From the NCBI GenBank assembly GCA_028571685.1, contig CM053142.1, positions 64,877,296-64,941,295 of the forward strand: a stretch of 64,000 bases of DNA, written 5' to 3'. The position numbers and the translations under genes are program-made. This DNA is from Heterohyrax brucei (lineage: Eukaryota > Chordata > Mammalia > Hyracoidea > Procaviidae). The stretch's first letter is position 1. Every line of letters begins with the position of its first letter. Under the pieces are notes generated by a model, which was given only the letters and a program-made list of their open reading frames with translations, had not been told where the DNA came from and did no database searches. Below, piece by piece: positions 23,966-35,087 of this stretch.

Positions 23966-24985
23966 AAATATCTAGAGAGTGATCAACAACTTATCCTTTG
24001 CTCATTAATATGGCAAGGGCAGAAGCGATTCTTTGTGTTTCCTCTGAGGCTTCTTTTTGGCTTTTGGAAAGATCTGGAATCCAAAGTCTATTCTGACTTC
24101 TCAGAATGAGATGGAAATGCAGTAGTAGGGGGCAAGACAGTGTCTTTCCTGTTTTATGAATTAGGTTCTCTCTTATACTTAAAACAAATTTCCTAAACTT
24201 AGAATGATGGAATGTGACACTCTCCAGGGACCCTATTAAATCTTTACCCAACTATTTCATGAAAAAGCAAGGACAATTTAACTTTATTTCTACTTTAAAT
24301 CCATGCTGGATCTCATCTCCCTTGGTCTCTCTCCTCCCCAATCCAAATCTCCTTTTTCCTGTTTCCCAAGAAGATCCTTCAGCTCTTTCTCTTGATCAGA
24401 ACAGGCTCCGTAGCTCTTACGACCAGAAGATGAAAGCCAGTTCATCCTTAGCAACAAGAAACAAGCACCAACTCCCACTGCAGTGTCAAACTGGTAACAG
24501 CATAGGACTGGAAGAAGGAGAAAACAAATAAAGCAGAAAGGAGATCTGGAGGAGAAGGCGTTTTAGGAGATGAGAGAGGAAAATTAGCTGAAACTGTGGT
24601 GATGTATGTACATCGGAGGAGGCTTTCAAGGGGAGACTTGAGCAAAAGCAGAGACACAAGGGGATGGAGCTTAAAGGAGAGGAGTCTGAAGTATACTTCA
24701 AGGGGAAGAGTGAGGTAGCACGAAGGAGTTACTAAACCAGCCAGAGTTCTGAGATGCTTCCTCTCCTCATTCAGCCCATAATTTCTCTTTAGAGGATTCT
24801 ACCTTTTTAGACGGTCATATCTTTCTTTGCTTAGTTCAGTACAGGTTGTATCTTGCCCCAGATTTGGTTACAGCCTCCTAACAAAGTGGTCCCTCTGTCC
24901 CATACTCTGCCTGATCCCACCTATCTGATCTTCACTCCACAGCCTAGTGACTTTTCCTTAATATGATGCTGCCCCCTACCCCACC
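23966..24985. other. Unassigned sequence, purine-rich in part
   Basis: 24500-24720 is strongly purine-biased on the plus strand. Opposing short frames across 24214-24701 are explained by this bias and not by genes. Confidence 0.4.
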
Positions 24986-24989
24986 TCCC

Positions 24990-25356
24990 CACCCATGTTT
25001 GTAACTCTTGAGTGGAACCCTGTTCATGAAGATCAAGTCTAAACTCCTCATCCTAGCAAATCAGGCCTTCTGTGATCTGGCCTCTGCCTACCTCATCTTT
25101 CTCTCATTCTGTGCTCTGGCCTCTCCAGACAACAAGTCATTCCCAGAGTTTGTCTTGCTTCCTGACCTGAGTTGCTTCTGCTCTAACTCTAACTCTGTGC
25201 TTTCCTTTTAAAAATCAATCCAAACTTGTGTGCCTTTGAACATGATATTTCCTTTTTGTCAGATCCTTTCCCCTTCTTCACCTAGTTCCCATTTGGTTTT
25301 ATGTTTCAGCCCTATCACTCACTTCTCCTGGAATCCTTTCCTGTTGTTACCAGCCC

Positions 25357-25360
<4 letters not shown>
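24990..25360 (+). repeat. L2 LINE, sense, upstream part
   Basis: Follows the L2 3' region: gatcaagtctaaactcctca (25030-25049), tctgtgatctggcctctgcc (25069-25088), then tgcctttgaacatgatattt (25231-25250). Confidence 0.7.

Positions 25361-25448
<88 letters not shown>
25360..25448. repeat. (CA)n microsatellite, about 44 units
   Basis: Nearly uninterrupted ca dinucleotide tract of about 89 bp inside the L2 relic. The apparent His-Thr repeat proteins across it are reading-frame artefacts. Confidence 0.97.
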
Positions 25449-25451
<3 letters not shown>

Positions 25452-25680
25452 CACACCTCCTTACCCATCTTCCCACAAGTTGACTCAGACAACTGTGCTT
25501 TCTTGGGTCTTAGCACTTACCTAAGCACCAGTTTGTCTGTCTCTGACACTAGGAAGAGAACTGTCTGAGGACAAAGCCTGCCTTATTAGCATCTAGAATG
25601 TCTTGCACACTTCCTGGAAGGCAGAGGCAGAAGGAGTCCATGATGTTGACTGAACCAATGAATGGGTGGATGAATGCCCA
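25449..25680 (+). repeat. L2 LINE, sense, downstream part
   Basis: Continues the L2 after the microsatellite, with aactgtctgaggacaaagcc at 25559-25578 and a degraded tgaatgggtggatgaatg end at 25658-25675. Confidence 0.55.
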
Positions 25681-26659
25681 CTTGGTGGTGAAGAAGAGGT
25701 CAGTGGAGAGATCCAGTGAAGGAAAGAGATTTGGGTACGGAGAAAAGTATGTGGGAACATAGAGAAGAAAGAAATGTGTTTGGGCAAATGAAAGGCATTT
25801 ACTTTCTTTGGGGGTGGTGATTTCTACTTTAGGAGGGAAAAAGTCACATGTCAGAAGCCTGTTGTGTTCCTTCTGGAATCTTCCACCCCTCAGGAATATC
25901 TAACTTCCCTACCTTGATACCAGCCCTGCCACTGTCACTCAGTTCATGGCACTCCCAAGCTATCATCCCACCAGCAGGGACAATCTCTCCAAGTCTTTTC
26001 TCTCACTCTAGTATCCCTAATTTCTTCCTCCACTTCCATCTGCCTTATTTCACGTGCTCATCCCAATCTCTATAGCCTCTCCCACATCCTAGGATCCTAG
26101 GTTACTTGTCTGTTTGTCTAATACCCCACCAAAGGCCCACTGCTTCTACTTTTCAGCTTCCTAAGCTTACCAAAGACTCCCAGGTTCTGTTAAGACAATC
26201 AGAATATTTATGGGCAATCATTTTTTTAAAAAAACCTCCAAGGTACTAATTGCATCTACTCAAGATGTAACCTTGATCAAGCTTCTCCAATGTCCCCAGA
26301 CATGCTCTGCAGCTGAAGATAAATGTCTTGGCTTCTTGAAGGTCAATTACTCATGGGGTTTTATCTGAGTAGGCAGAGTGTCAAAAGTAAGGGAGAACCA
26401 GATCAAGGGACCTCCATCCGTCCCCTCTTCCCACCTCCTCATCTTCTCTCTTTTGGTGCAAACACTGTTCAGGAGCACCACAGTTTATTTTTATCTGTTT
26501 ATTTTGCAATTAACAAAGAGAAGGGGGTGTCTTTTTGATGTGCTGATTACGGGGTTCAAAGGATCTCACTACCTTGACCCCTTTACCAGCCTTCGACATC
26601 ACACTATGGCTGCTCAACTACGAAAGATTTATACTTATATTTATATAATGGAAAACTCA
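25681..26659. other. Unassigned sequence
   Basis: No repeat named. Overlapping frames at 25848-26075 and 26323-26803 have no family signature and poor codon structure. Confidence 0.4.
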
Positions 26660-26689
26660 TTGCTGGACATGGAGTTACTCACTTTGATT

Positions 26690-27120
26690 TGTTTTCTTTG
26701 GAAGAGGCTGCCGGCGGCAGCGGCGGTGCCCCAAGCTGGGTCATTAACATGGCAGCGACAGCAACAAAGACCTTTACAGCCGCTGCCTGTAAACCGTGGA
26801 TAAAGTTCAAGCATTTATTCTGTTTGAGGCCTCCCAGTGTCTATAAAAGCCCAGCACGATTATATGATCAGTGTCAAGACCCACTTTCCCCTCTTTGTGC
26901 TCTGGGATGCATTTCCTTGCCCTGTCCCTCCGTGTTGCCACCGCAGCTGCTCTGGCTTTAATAGCAATCCAAGGCACACACTATTGGAGTGTTCCTTAGG
27001 CTTTGTTTTAAACATGGTTTTTGCTTGTGTTAACTACCGCCTGGCTCTCTGACACCCGTGAATGGGGCTATGCGGGGCTGTCAATCAACAACAATAATAA
27101 TGCCATCTGGGTTTGAATAA
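26690..27120. promoter_or_regulatory. Candidate conserved non-coding or regulatory element
   Basis: Repeat-free stretch with more CpG and motif structure than its surroundings: a GC-rich cluster ggctgccggcggcagcggcg (26705-26724), an AACAAAG SOX/TCF-like word near 26763, a TATAAAAG box at 26842-26849, and CTGTCAATCA at 27078-27087, the exact reverse complement of the published PBX-MEIS/PREP composite site TGATTGACAG. I cannot test conservation. The TATA box could mark a promoter, but no transcript structure is visible. An open frame (26689-26961) is not recognisably a known protein. Confidence 0.35.
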
Positions 27121-27312
27121 TACTAATGAGAAGAAGAAGAAGAGGGATACTGTGTATTAACATAGCACCTTTGTCCCAGAAGCTCAGAGGGCGTTCAGGA
27201 TAATAATTCATTCATGCTCCAAGCATTGCTTGGCGGTAGATATTATGATCCCACCACAGGGGACTGAGACACAGAGAGGGCAAGTGGCTGGCCCCAAGGT
27301 CACACAGTAAGT
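27120..27312 (-). repeat. MIR-type SINE, antisense
   Basis: Has ggactgagacacagagaggg (27261-27280) and caaggtcacacagtaagtcc (27295-27314), the antisense MIR core. Confidence 0.7.
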
Positions 27313-27855
27313 CCGAGATGGCATAAAACTGAGTTGATGGGAGTCTTCCAAAGCACTGACTCTGCAGGATCACACTGAACTGTGATTCTGTGTGCATCTG
27401 TTTTAAAAATCTACCTAAAAAGAGCTGCAAGCCCTAGGTATTTCATACCTTATGGGATAAAGAGATGGAGAGGATGAAAAGAATGTTCAGCAGGGTAGCA
27501 GAGGCCTCAAACATCCTCTGCATCAAAGGCGAGTCTGTTCAGGCCCCAGGGAAGGGAAGAGAGGGTGAGGAGACGGAATCTGAGATTTCTGTGAGGCGGG
27601 AGGATGGTGGAAACATGTTAATTAAAAGAGAAGCAATGAAGAGGAAGCATGATCTCTCATGTAGGTGAGAAAGGGAGTCTATCACAGAGGTGAAAAACTC
27701 ATGGAGGGCCAAGTAAGATACATCAGTCATCCAGAAGGAAGGATATTACACGGAGAATTTCCCATTTGGTCTAAAATCTCGTTCTGATGATGCTGGCCCA
27801 ATGCTCTTTGTAGATTTTATCAAGATGCTGGGGTCCTCTCTCCCTTCTCTCAGGG
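27313..27855. other. Unassigned sequence
   Basis: Purine-rich plus strand at 27465-27665. No credible gene. Confidence 0.4.
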
Positions 27856-27869
27856 CCCCTTCACACAGA

Positions 27870-28008
27870 GGCTCTCAAGAATCTGTTTGACTGGGTTCAA
27901 ACCTGACGTTGCCACTTCCTGGCAGTAGAACTTGACCTATCTTCTCCATGACTCAGTATCCGCTCCTATAAAACTGGTTACTACTGTTATCTATATCATT
28001 GGGTTATT
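27870..28008 (+). repeat. MIR fragment, sense
   Basis: actgggttcaaacctgacgt followed by a diverged ccacttcctggcagtagaac core (27912-27931). Confidence 0.6.
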
Positions 28009-28009
28009 A

Positions 28010-28172
28010 GCCCAAAAAGCAAAACTCACTACCATAGAGTTAATTCTGACTCATAGTGGAGTCTACATAATGCAGAACTGCCCCATAGAGTTTCCAAGGA
28101 GTGCCTGGCAGATTTGAACTGCCAACCTTTTGGTAGGAGTTACAGCTCTTAACCACTGTGCTATGAAGACTT
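28010..28172 (-). mobile_element. AfroSINE, antisense
   Basis: Body atagagtttccaaggagtgc at 28085-28104 and head cttaaccactgtgctatgaa at 28149-28168. Inserted next to the MIR fragment. Confidence 0.85.
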
Positions 28173-28189
28173 CCCCTCAGTAGTATATG

Positions 28190-28400
28190 TAATTAAACCA
28201 CCACCAACCCTTTTCCTTTTCTGTGCTTGTGTTGCTTTTAGTAACCACATTCTGCAGATTGGCACTTAGTTACATGCACTGATTTTGTCTCCTCAAATAA
28301 GCTGTAGACAAAAATGATAAAGTATCTAATTTCCTAATCCCTGCAGAACCTAGCACTCCACTTGACATGAAATCTCTACTAAGAAGGTATGTTTTACCTT
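28190..28400 (+). repeat. L2-like 3' end remnant
   Basis: The segment around 28285-28385 (tcctcaaataagctgtagac, then ctgcagaacctagcactcca) follows the L2 tail order, strongly eroded. Confidence 0.4.
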
Positions 28401-28564
28401 CCCATGATTTTTTGAACACCTGCCATGTGCTAGCCTCTGAACTGAGGGGTTCCAGGACGCACTAGGAAGAGAAAACATCACGTGTATTAGTAATGTATTA
28501 GAGAAGTATGACTGAGAATATGCTTTGTTTGTAAAAAAGGATGAGCCATATGTGAATAATTCTT

Positions 28565-28620
28565 GAAACTCAGCATGAATCAAAATCACCTGGAAGCTTA
28601 TTAAAACACAGAACAAAGTT
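28565..28620 (+). repeat. hAT-Charlie-like MITE fragment
   Basis: gcatgaatcaaaatcacctg at 28573-28592 is the usual start of several mammalian MER-type hAT relics. Only about 50 bp remain. Confidence 0.35.
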
Positions 28621-28879
28621 GCAATAACCTCAAACGTCTGTCAAAATTTCAGTTTTATTCTTTTATAGGGGAACTATCGAAAGATTGAAAACCACAGAAA
28701 GACTGTAAGATGGGAAACAATGTTATCACTGTGTAATCCGAGGAAGATCAACCTTGCAACCTTTAGAGGACAGATAAGACCAGGCAGAGACTTACCCAGG
28801 GCAAAAATCAATGAGAAGCTATTGCACAGTGCTGGGTAAGAGAAAAGTTAACTGATGCATTGATTTGAGTTCTTCCAAA

Positions 28880-29345
28880 CGTCTGACCAAATCACTCCAT
28901 TCCTGATTCCATCTCCCTTGTAGAGCCTTCGGCACTTGCGCTGACACCTTCTGCCCTGAAAGTTCATTATTTATGGTACTTAGCCTGTCCTTGGTTTTTG
29001 TCCCTGACCTAGTTTAGAGACACTTTATCACTAGGACTGAATCTGAGGCACTCTGGTTTCCAAGGCAAGCATTCTTTGGCATTAGGCAAGCAGACTTACA
29101 ATTCCTCCTCCAACCTTCCACTCAGAAAGCCTTGCTTTCACATATCCACAAGCCGGAGGTGATTCTCCCTCCTCTCTGTCTGTCACTGTACAGAAGAGTT
29201 CTGAGCTTGGTTTGATAGGTTGGCACAGGTCTTCCCTTCTCTGGAATTCTGAGCTTCTTGAGGACAGGGCCCACGTCTGCTTCCAATTCACAGACCCTTG
29301 TCAACAAAGTGTCTGACACAGAGGATGGGCTTGAGAAGTCATTAG
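28880..29345 (+). repeat. L2-like LINE remnant, sense
   Basis: Ends with gagcttcttgaggacagggc (29250-29269) and a diverged gtgtctgacacagaggatgg, the L2 3' end. The upstream part is less certain. Confidence 0.5.
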
Positions 29346-29397
29346 TGTATTTTTTTAGGGCAGAAATTTTATATAAAATATCTAACATAGTTTTAAT

Positions 29398-29492
29398 CTA
29401 CCAGGATTCTTCAAAATCCTATGGAGCAGTTCTACTTTATTCTACGGGTCACTATGATTTGGAACTGACATTCTGCAACTGTTTTGGGTTTG
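29398..29492 (+). mobile_element. AfroSINE fragment, sense (body and tail)
   Basis: Begins in the body and runs through atcctatggagcagttctac to a diverged tail. The head is missing. Confidence 0.65.
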
Positions 29493-29549
29493 TAAAAAGG
29501 GATGAACATGGTTCATAACTCCATATTAAATATACAACCTAAATAAATA

Positions 29550-29707
29550 AATAACCAAACCCATTGCCACTGAGTCAATTCTGACTCACAGCAACCTTGT
29601 AGAGTTGCTCTCCATGGAGTTTCCAAGGAGTACCTGGTAGATTCGAATTGCTGAACCTTTTGGTTGGCAGCTGTAGGTCTTAACTACTATGCCGCTAGGG
29701 TCTCCAT
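29550..29707 (-). mobile_element. AfroSINE, antisense
   Basis: aaacccattgccactgagtc at the tail side, agtttccaaggagtacctgg in the body, and a head ending actatgccgctagggtctcc. Confidence 0.9.
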
Positions 29708-29873
29708 TAAATGTACAAACCTTTGTGAAGTCATCTGGCTTATAGGATTTTTGTTTCAGACAGAATTTGTCATAAATGCATTAAATGGGCAGTGTGCATA
29801 ATGTCTACCTTCAAGAATAAGAAATGACCTCATTAAACAGGATAGTTTCTTTTTTTTTAAAAAAAAACCCTAA

Positions 29874-29998
29874 TTCCTTCCCTCCCTCCTTTTCTCCCTT
29901 CCTTTTTTCTTCCTCCTTTCTCCCCTCTTTCTTCCCTTTCTCCTTCTTTGCTTTCTCCTTTTTCCCCTCCTTCCCTTCTCTCTCCGTCCCTCTCTCCA
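29874..29998. repeat. Polypyrimidine (TTCC/CTTT) tract
   Basis: About 125 bp almost wholly C and T on the plus strand. Lys/Glu/Gly-rich frames on the minus strand come from this composition. Confidence 0.9.
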
Positions 29999-30620
29999 GC
30001 AGACTGGTGGTGACTGAACGGGAAGCACTGCACAAGACATTACAGGGCATTATCGGTTCCTGCTTTTAAAAGAAGTTTGAAACCCAGTGAAAGACACACA
30101 TCCAGCCCTAATGTAAATCAGACTGAAATGAGCACAGTGATGCTGTGTAGAGGAAAAGGATAAGGAATTGTGACTTACTGGAACCAAGATCAGCCATATA
30201 TGAGTCACTGTAGGTGGGCAGGTTACACCTCAATAGACAGAGAAAGGAGGGGAGGCTTGGCCTGCTGAAGGCACAGCACTGAGGGTGTGGTGAGCTCAGG
30301 GTGTGGTGAGCAGGCCGCGGGGAGTGAGAAGAGGCCACCACTGGGCAGACGAAATACAGTAAAATGCAGGGAGATAGTGATGCATCTTAAAAGCCCTAGT
30401 GAGGACTTTGGAGTATACTCTAAGGCAAAGGACAGCAACTGAAGTTTTTCAGACAGTGATATGTACCCCAAATCTAGCTTTGACCAGACAGTACTGGCCC
30501 AGAAGTCAAGCTAGCACTAGCCCTGGGCCCCTAAGGCTGTAGAAGAAAGGTGGAACTCCAGCCTTCAATGCTGGACACTGCTCTGTAGCCTAAGTGTCTG
30601 GAGACTCATTTGGTCTACCA
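29999..30620. other. Unassigned sequence
   Basis: No recognisable gene. Contains a short tandem duplication gagctcagggtgtggtgag / ggtgtggtgagcaggcc near 30279-30315. Confidence 0.4.
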
Positions 30621-30624
30621 AACT

Positions 30625-30825
30625 GAGAACAATTGTCACTGAGTCCACTCCAACTCATGGCAACCCCAGGTGCGTCAGAGTCACACTGTGCTCCTCAGGG
30701 TTTTCAGTAGCTGTTTTTTGGAAGTAGATCACCAGGCTTTTCTTTCAGAGTGCTGCTCAGTGTGTTCAAATCAGCCTACTTTTAGATAGCAGTTGGGTGT
30801 TTAACTGTGCCACCCAGGGACTCCC
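30625..30825 (-). mobile_element. AfroSINE, long-body variant, antisense
   Basis: Antisense copy with the tttttggaagtagatcacca middle segment and a head ending gtgccacccagggactcc. It abuts another antisense SINE. Confidence 0.8.
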
Positions 30826-30827
30826 AA

Positions 30828-31030
30828 CAAACCAACCACCAAAGTGTCAACTCTGACTAATAAGGACCCTATGAGACAGAGTACAAATGCCACATAGGGT
30901 TTCCAAAGCTATAAATCTTTAGGGAAGCAGACTGCTACATCTGTCTCCCACTAAGCAGCTGGTAAGTTTAAACCACTGACCTTCCAGTTAGCAGCCAAGT
31001 CTTTAATCACTACGCCACCAAGGCTCCCTA
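30828..31030 (-). mobile_element. AfroSINE, long-body variant, antisense
   Basis: Directly follows the previous SINE in the same orientation: middle segment aaatctttagggaagcagac at 30914-30933, head tacgccaccaaggctccc at 31011-31028. Confidence 0.85.
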
Positions 31031-31837
31031 CCCATCTAGGTCAGGAGTGGGTTTATTAGTCTTTGAGTTTGTTGGTCTTTCCTGAGAAAGGAGTGGTCCC
31101 TGAAAATCCCCCCTTCCTTCCCTCTCATCATCCTTGGGATCGTCTTCATATTCAGCTGGACACTGAGCTAAAAGCTCTTTTGAATCTATATGCTTTGAAC
31201 CTCTCAGGTAGACTGAGCATTATAGCAGGCGGAAAGCCCCAGACGCCTGCCCCCATCTCTGGCAAACCAGCCAGCCCATTCCTCAGCATGTCAAGGATTT
31301 TCCTAGAGGAAAACAACGGATGCCACATGGTCATGGCTTGAAAAGATTCCATGCTGTCTGCACAAACAGAGACTGGAGCCTCTGGGAACAGCCTTGTACT
31401 CACCTCCCCCCAGAAAAGTCTCCCTTCCCTGGCCCTTGCAAACAGGCTGTGAATTGTTGCTCTCACTTCTTCTACACACTAATGTACTGTGGGAGTGAGG
31501 CTTGGGGTTTTTGCCTTAAAAAAAAAAAAAGCCTCTCCATCTCTTTTCTACATTGGACATGCTTGTCTTCAAGTACCTCTCCCTCCCAGACGGCCCTGAG
31601 CAGTACAGACAGACAAGATGATTCTTGGGAGGGGCCCAACCTGACAGCAGGCAGCCAGACATAACCAGTGTGGTCTGAAAACAAGGTGAGCCGACTCCCA
31701 CCAGCAAGACACCCCCTCTACTCTCCCCTCCACACTGAACTGTTCACTATGCACTACGTCTTCTCACAGTCCAGCCCCTCTACTCAGAATCCCCCCTTCT
31801 TTCCTGTCCTGCTTGGGGAACTTTGATTTATTGTTTG
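31031..31837. other. Unassigned sequence
   Basis: Overlapping frames on both strands (31063-31754, up to 114 aa) have no domain, and an a-rich tract breaks them near 31518-31531. Confidence 0.4.
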
Positions 31838-31965
31838 GAGCCCTGGTGATGCAGTGGTTAAGAGCTATGCCTCTTAACCAAGAAGTTGGCTGTTCAAATC
31901 TACTACCCACTCCCTGGAAAGCACACGGTACAGTCTGCTCTGTACTAAAAGGTAGCTATTCATTG
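31838..31965 (+). mobile_element. AfroSINE, sense, 3' end diverged
   Basis: Strong head gagccctggtgatgcagtgg (31840-31859), then a weaker body. The terminal gactcga segment is not recognisable. Confidence 0.75.
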
Positions 31966-31979
31966 TTCAATGGTTAGCT

Positions 31980-32290
31980 TTAAGGCCACTTCTGCTGTGA
32001 ACCTTTCTCTAGCTCCAAGACAGAGGGTGCCAGTTCCTTCCTTTTTTGTCCTCTTTGGACTTGCCTTGATGATAGTGCTAATGGGACTGAAATGTCATTG
32101 TTTAGATACTAATTGACAGACTAGACTGTGAGCTGCCTGAAGCCATGGGTGACGAGGGCCTCACCAGACAATTGCACAGGTTGTGTCCTGCTCCACTCTA
32201 CGGGATGTCCTTCACATTATAGTCTAAGCAGCAATTTTGGAGACAGTGAAAATTCATTTTTACTAGGGCCTAGCATACAACCAAAGTTTA
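31980..32290 (+). repeat. L2 LINE remnant, sense
   Basis: Has the L2 3' order: ttctgctgtgaacctttctc near 31990, tttggacttgccttgatgat near 32055, then agactgtgagctgcctgaag near 32124-32143. Confidence 0.55.
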
Positions 32291-33180
32291 TATATTTAAC
32301 CCGATGCAGGGCCACTGCTCAAGTATTTGTCTGTCTTACAAAAGAGGGAAGAAATACAAGTTCATCCAACAGTTTGCAGTGAGAAAATATCTAGCTTCCC
32401 TTAGGTACAGGGCACTGATTCTAAATCTAGACGGGAATTCAAGAAGTTTCTCCTGGTCTCTTTATGCCTTCAGCTAATGGCTGGTCTAAAGATGTCTAAG
32501 TGGCATATCTGACAGGTCAGATAAGACTGCCTGAAAGGCTAAACTGAGAAAGCATGCCCTGATTAATTGGAGATGCCCGCTCTGGGTGTGGGATGGAGAA
32601 TGGAGGCACATGTGCCACGAGGCTACCATTTCTTGTAGTCTATTCTGGGCCTACTGACATGAGCTGTGTGGTATGTCGGACTGTACCATAGGAAGCCCCA
32701 TCCTAGCTTGCTATCATGTTCTCAGGGTCATATGAGTGGTGTGTGAATTCTCCTTGTGCCTCAAGTTTCTCCTCTACATACTTTTCTCAGGATTTTGGAA
32801 GAGGTGAAGTAGACAGTCAAGGAGGACAGTGGAATTTCTAGTAAAAGAAAAGACCCATAGAGCAGACAGAGATGCCCAGAACTCCTTCAGATCATCGAAC
32901 ACTGCAGAATACCACCCCATCCTAACTCCAATGTCCATTTTTCAATGCTAGTCATGTACGTACTCTCTTCTTAGAAAGTGAAAATAGGAGAGTAGAAAAA
33001 GACTTCTTGAAGGCAATTATAATAGTAACAATAATTACTATTTAAGGAATAAATGTCTTTTGAACTCAGTAGACATACATTATTATGAGGTAAGGAAAGG
33101 GTTCTAGTTTACTCTACTTCATTGGGAAGAGATTTAGGAAAGCTGTGATTAGAATCCCAAATTCTGGAACTTCACTCCCT
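32291..33180. other. Unassigned sequence
   Basis: No gene or repeat recognised over about 890 bp. Confidence 0.4.
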
Positions 33181-33182
33181 GC

Positions 33183-33390
33183 ATTCAGCTCAGTCTCTGA
33201 TAATCACTAGCTATGTGACCCTTAGCAAATTGCTTCACCTGACTTCACTTTCCATGTCTATACAAAGGCAGTAATAATCACACTTACCTCACAGAATTGT
33301 AAGGATTAAATGAGCTAATAAATGCGAAGTGCTTAGAGCAGAGCCTGGCTAGCTTCTAAGCATTATTATTGCTAGTGCAGTTACTATTGT
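33183..33390 (+). repeat. MIR, sense
   Basis: Well preserved: tcactagctatgtgaccctt (33205-33224), then aggattaaatgagctaataa (33302-33321), then gcttagagcagagcctggct (33331-33350). Confidence 0.85.
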
Positions 33391-33865
33391 AATTGTGTTG
33401 TTGTTCCCACCTACTGGACTCTGATGATCTAACAGAAACTTAAAAACAAACTAATGACCACACAATAGACAAACATGACTGCTTTCATCACCTGAACATC
33501 AAACTCCTTCCTCTGATTGTTAGTTAGCTAGTGCTTTCTTGGCCTCACATTTGAATCCTTCTTCTAGGGTGGTCTATGAATAAGTGAATGTTCAAGTGCC
33601 GTCCTGTGCTGGACATTCTGCTAGGAACCTCTGAATTCAAAATCAGTCTTAGACATTCTGTCCTGGACTTCAACCATTTCAAAAAAGATCCTACAGGCAC
33701 TTGCATCCACAGGTTTCCCAGTCCCCTGGAAATTCTGTGAATGGCTAGGCAATTTATAAGTTCATTCATTTATTTATTAATTTTCCCAGTAGGTGCTAAT
33801 TGGGTACGTGTTAAGTATCACAGCAGGATCCTAGAAAAAACGAGAGGTGATACTCTTTCATCTCT
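33391..33865. other. Unassigned sequence
   Basis: No recognisable feature. Short opposing frames only. Confidence 0.35.
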
Positions 33866-33867
33866 CC

Positions 33868-34070
33868 ATGCATTCACACCTACTGATTCCTGTGCCCGGA
33901 TTGCCACTTTCTCTCATGTCTACCTGGTCAACCTTTATCTAGCCTTCCAAGCCTATAGCTATAACCTCCTCTATGAAGTCTTCCTTAATATCATCCAACC
34001 CCCAAGCAGAGTTAGTAACTTTTTTTCATGAATTTTTTAAACCTATGTTTTATGTTTAACCTTTCTGATA
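33868..34070 (+). repeat. L2 LINE remnant, sense
   Basis: Contains ccttccaagcctatagctat and tcctctatgaagtcttcctt (33967-33986), typical of L2. Confidence 0.55.
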
Positions 34071-34074
34071 AGAT

Positions 34075-34215
34075 GGAAACCCTGGTAGCATACTGGCTCA
34101 GTGCTCAGCTGCCAACCACTCCTTGGAAACTCTATGGGGCAGTTCTATTCCATCCTATAGAGTTGCAATGAGTCAGAACTGACTCAATGGCAATGGGTTG
34201 GTTTGTTCATTTGTT
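34075..34215 (+). mobile_element. AfroSINE, sense, with internal deletion
   Basis: Head ggaaaccctggtagcatact runs into the body ccactccttggaaactctat without the aaaaggtcagcagtt segment. The tail is gactcaatggcaatgggttg. Confidence 0.8.
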
Positions 34216-34274
34216 TTTGGTCTGGCTTGATGCTTTGATTGCTTATTTCACTGTTAGCAACCTGAAGAGAAGAC

Positions 34275-34487
34275 CCCAAATTAAACTTACTGCCACTGAG
34301 TCAATTACAAATAACAACAACAAAACACAAATGCACCGACATTGAGTTGATTCTAACTCATTGCAATGCTTATAGAACAGAGTTGAACTGCCCCACAGAA
34401 TTTCCAAGGAGTACCTGCTAGATACAAACTGCCAACCTTTTTGTTAGCAACTGAAATCTTAACCATTAGGCCACCAAGCTTTCCAGT
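34275..34487 (-). mobile_element. AfroSINE, antisense, with partial tail duplication
   Basis: Two copies of the antisense tail start (cactgagtcaatt near 34293-34310, then accgacattgagttgattct near 34336-34355) separated by an aacaac run, then one full body and head. Could be a nested pair of tails or a local duplication. Confidence 0.7.
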
Positions 34488-34536
34488 TTTGACCAGGAAC
34501 CCTAATTCACCTCTCAATTCCTAGATCCTAATGTAT

Positions 34537-34688
34537 AGCTGTAGTGGTTAAGTGCTATGGCTGCTAACCAAAAGCTCAGCATTTTGAGTCCACCAGGTAC
34601 TCCTTGGAAACTCTACGGAGCCGTTCTACTCTCTTCTATAGTGTCACTATAAGTCAGAATTGACTTGATGGCAGTGAGATTTTTTGGC
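34537..34688 (+). mobile_element. AfroSINE, sense
   Basis: tgtagtggttaagtgctatg head, ctccttggaaactctacgga body, attgacttgatggcagtgag tail. Confidence 0.85.
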
Positions 34689-35085
34689 TAACATGAAGCT
34701 TGGCACACAGGAGGTGCTCAGTTGTGTTTAATGAAGGAGGCCCTTTTAGCCTGTAGCATCTCTTTAAGGTCATGGGTTCCATAAGTTTAACACCAGCTTT
34801 CAGGTTGTGAACACTGGACTGCCAAAGGGGTTCAGAGAAAATAAGAGGAAAGAGTTGTCAATGATTAGGGTAATAGACTCCAGAATACTTTACCAAAAAG
34901 ATGTTGCAATCCTTTTCTTGGCTAAATTTTACAAATGACAGATGATGATTTGGCCATGATCCTGTTTAGAGATGGGCATAGATCTGTTGTCTCTCCATTG
35001 GCCTTCTCAGCCCCAGGAATCTGTAAGTTGACTTCTGGACATATGCAGAGCACATGTGGATGAGACAGATTCCTTGTCCCCACCT
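34689..35085. other. Unassigned sequence
   Basis: No recognisable feature. Confidence 0.35.
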
Positions 35086-35087
35086 CC

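Noticed and set aside
25230..25568. His-Thr repeat protein of 112 aa
   Set aside because: Translation of the (CA)n microsatellite inside an L2 relic.
26378..26803. 141-aa open frame
   Set aside because: No domain, no homologous text that I recognise, and crosses different sequence compositions; overlaps the candidate regulatory element.
26842..26849. TATAAAAG as a real core promoter
   Set aside because: No exon, splice or polyadenylation structure follows it; kept only as part of the candidate regulatory element.
29811..30050. Lys/Glu-rich minus-strand frame
   Set aside because: Product of the polypyrimidine tract.
31320..31754. Overlapping frames on both strands, up to 114 aa
   Set aside because: Mirror-image frames on both strands and an internal a-run; no family match.
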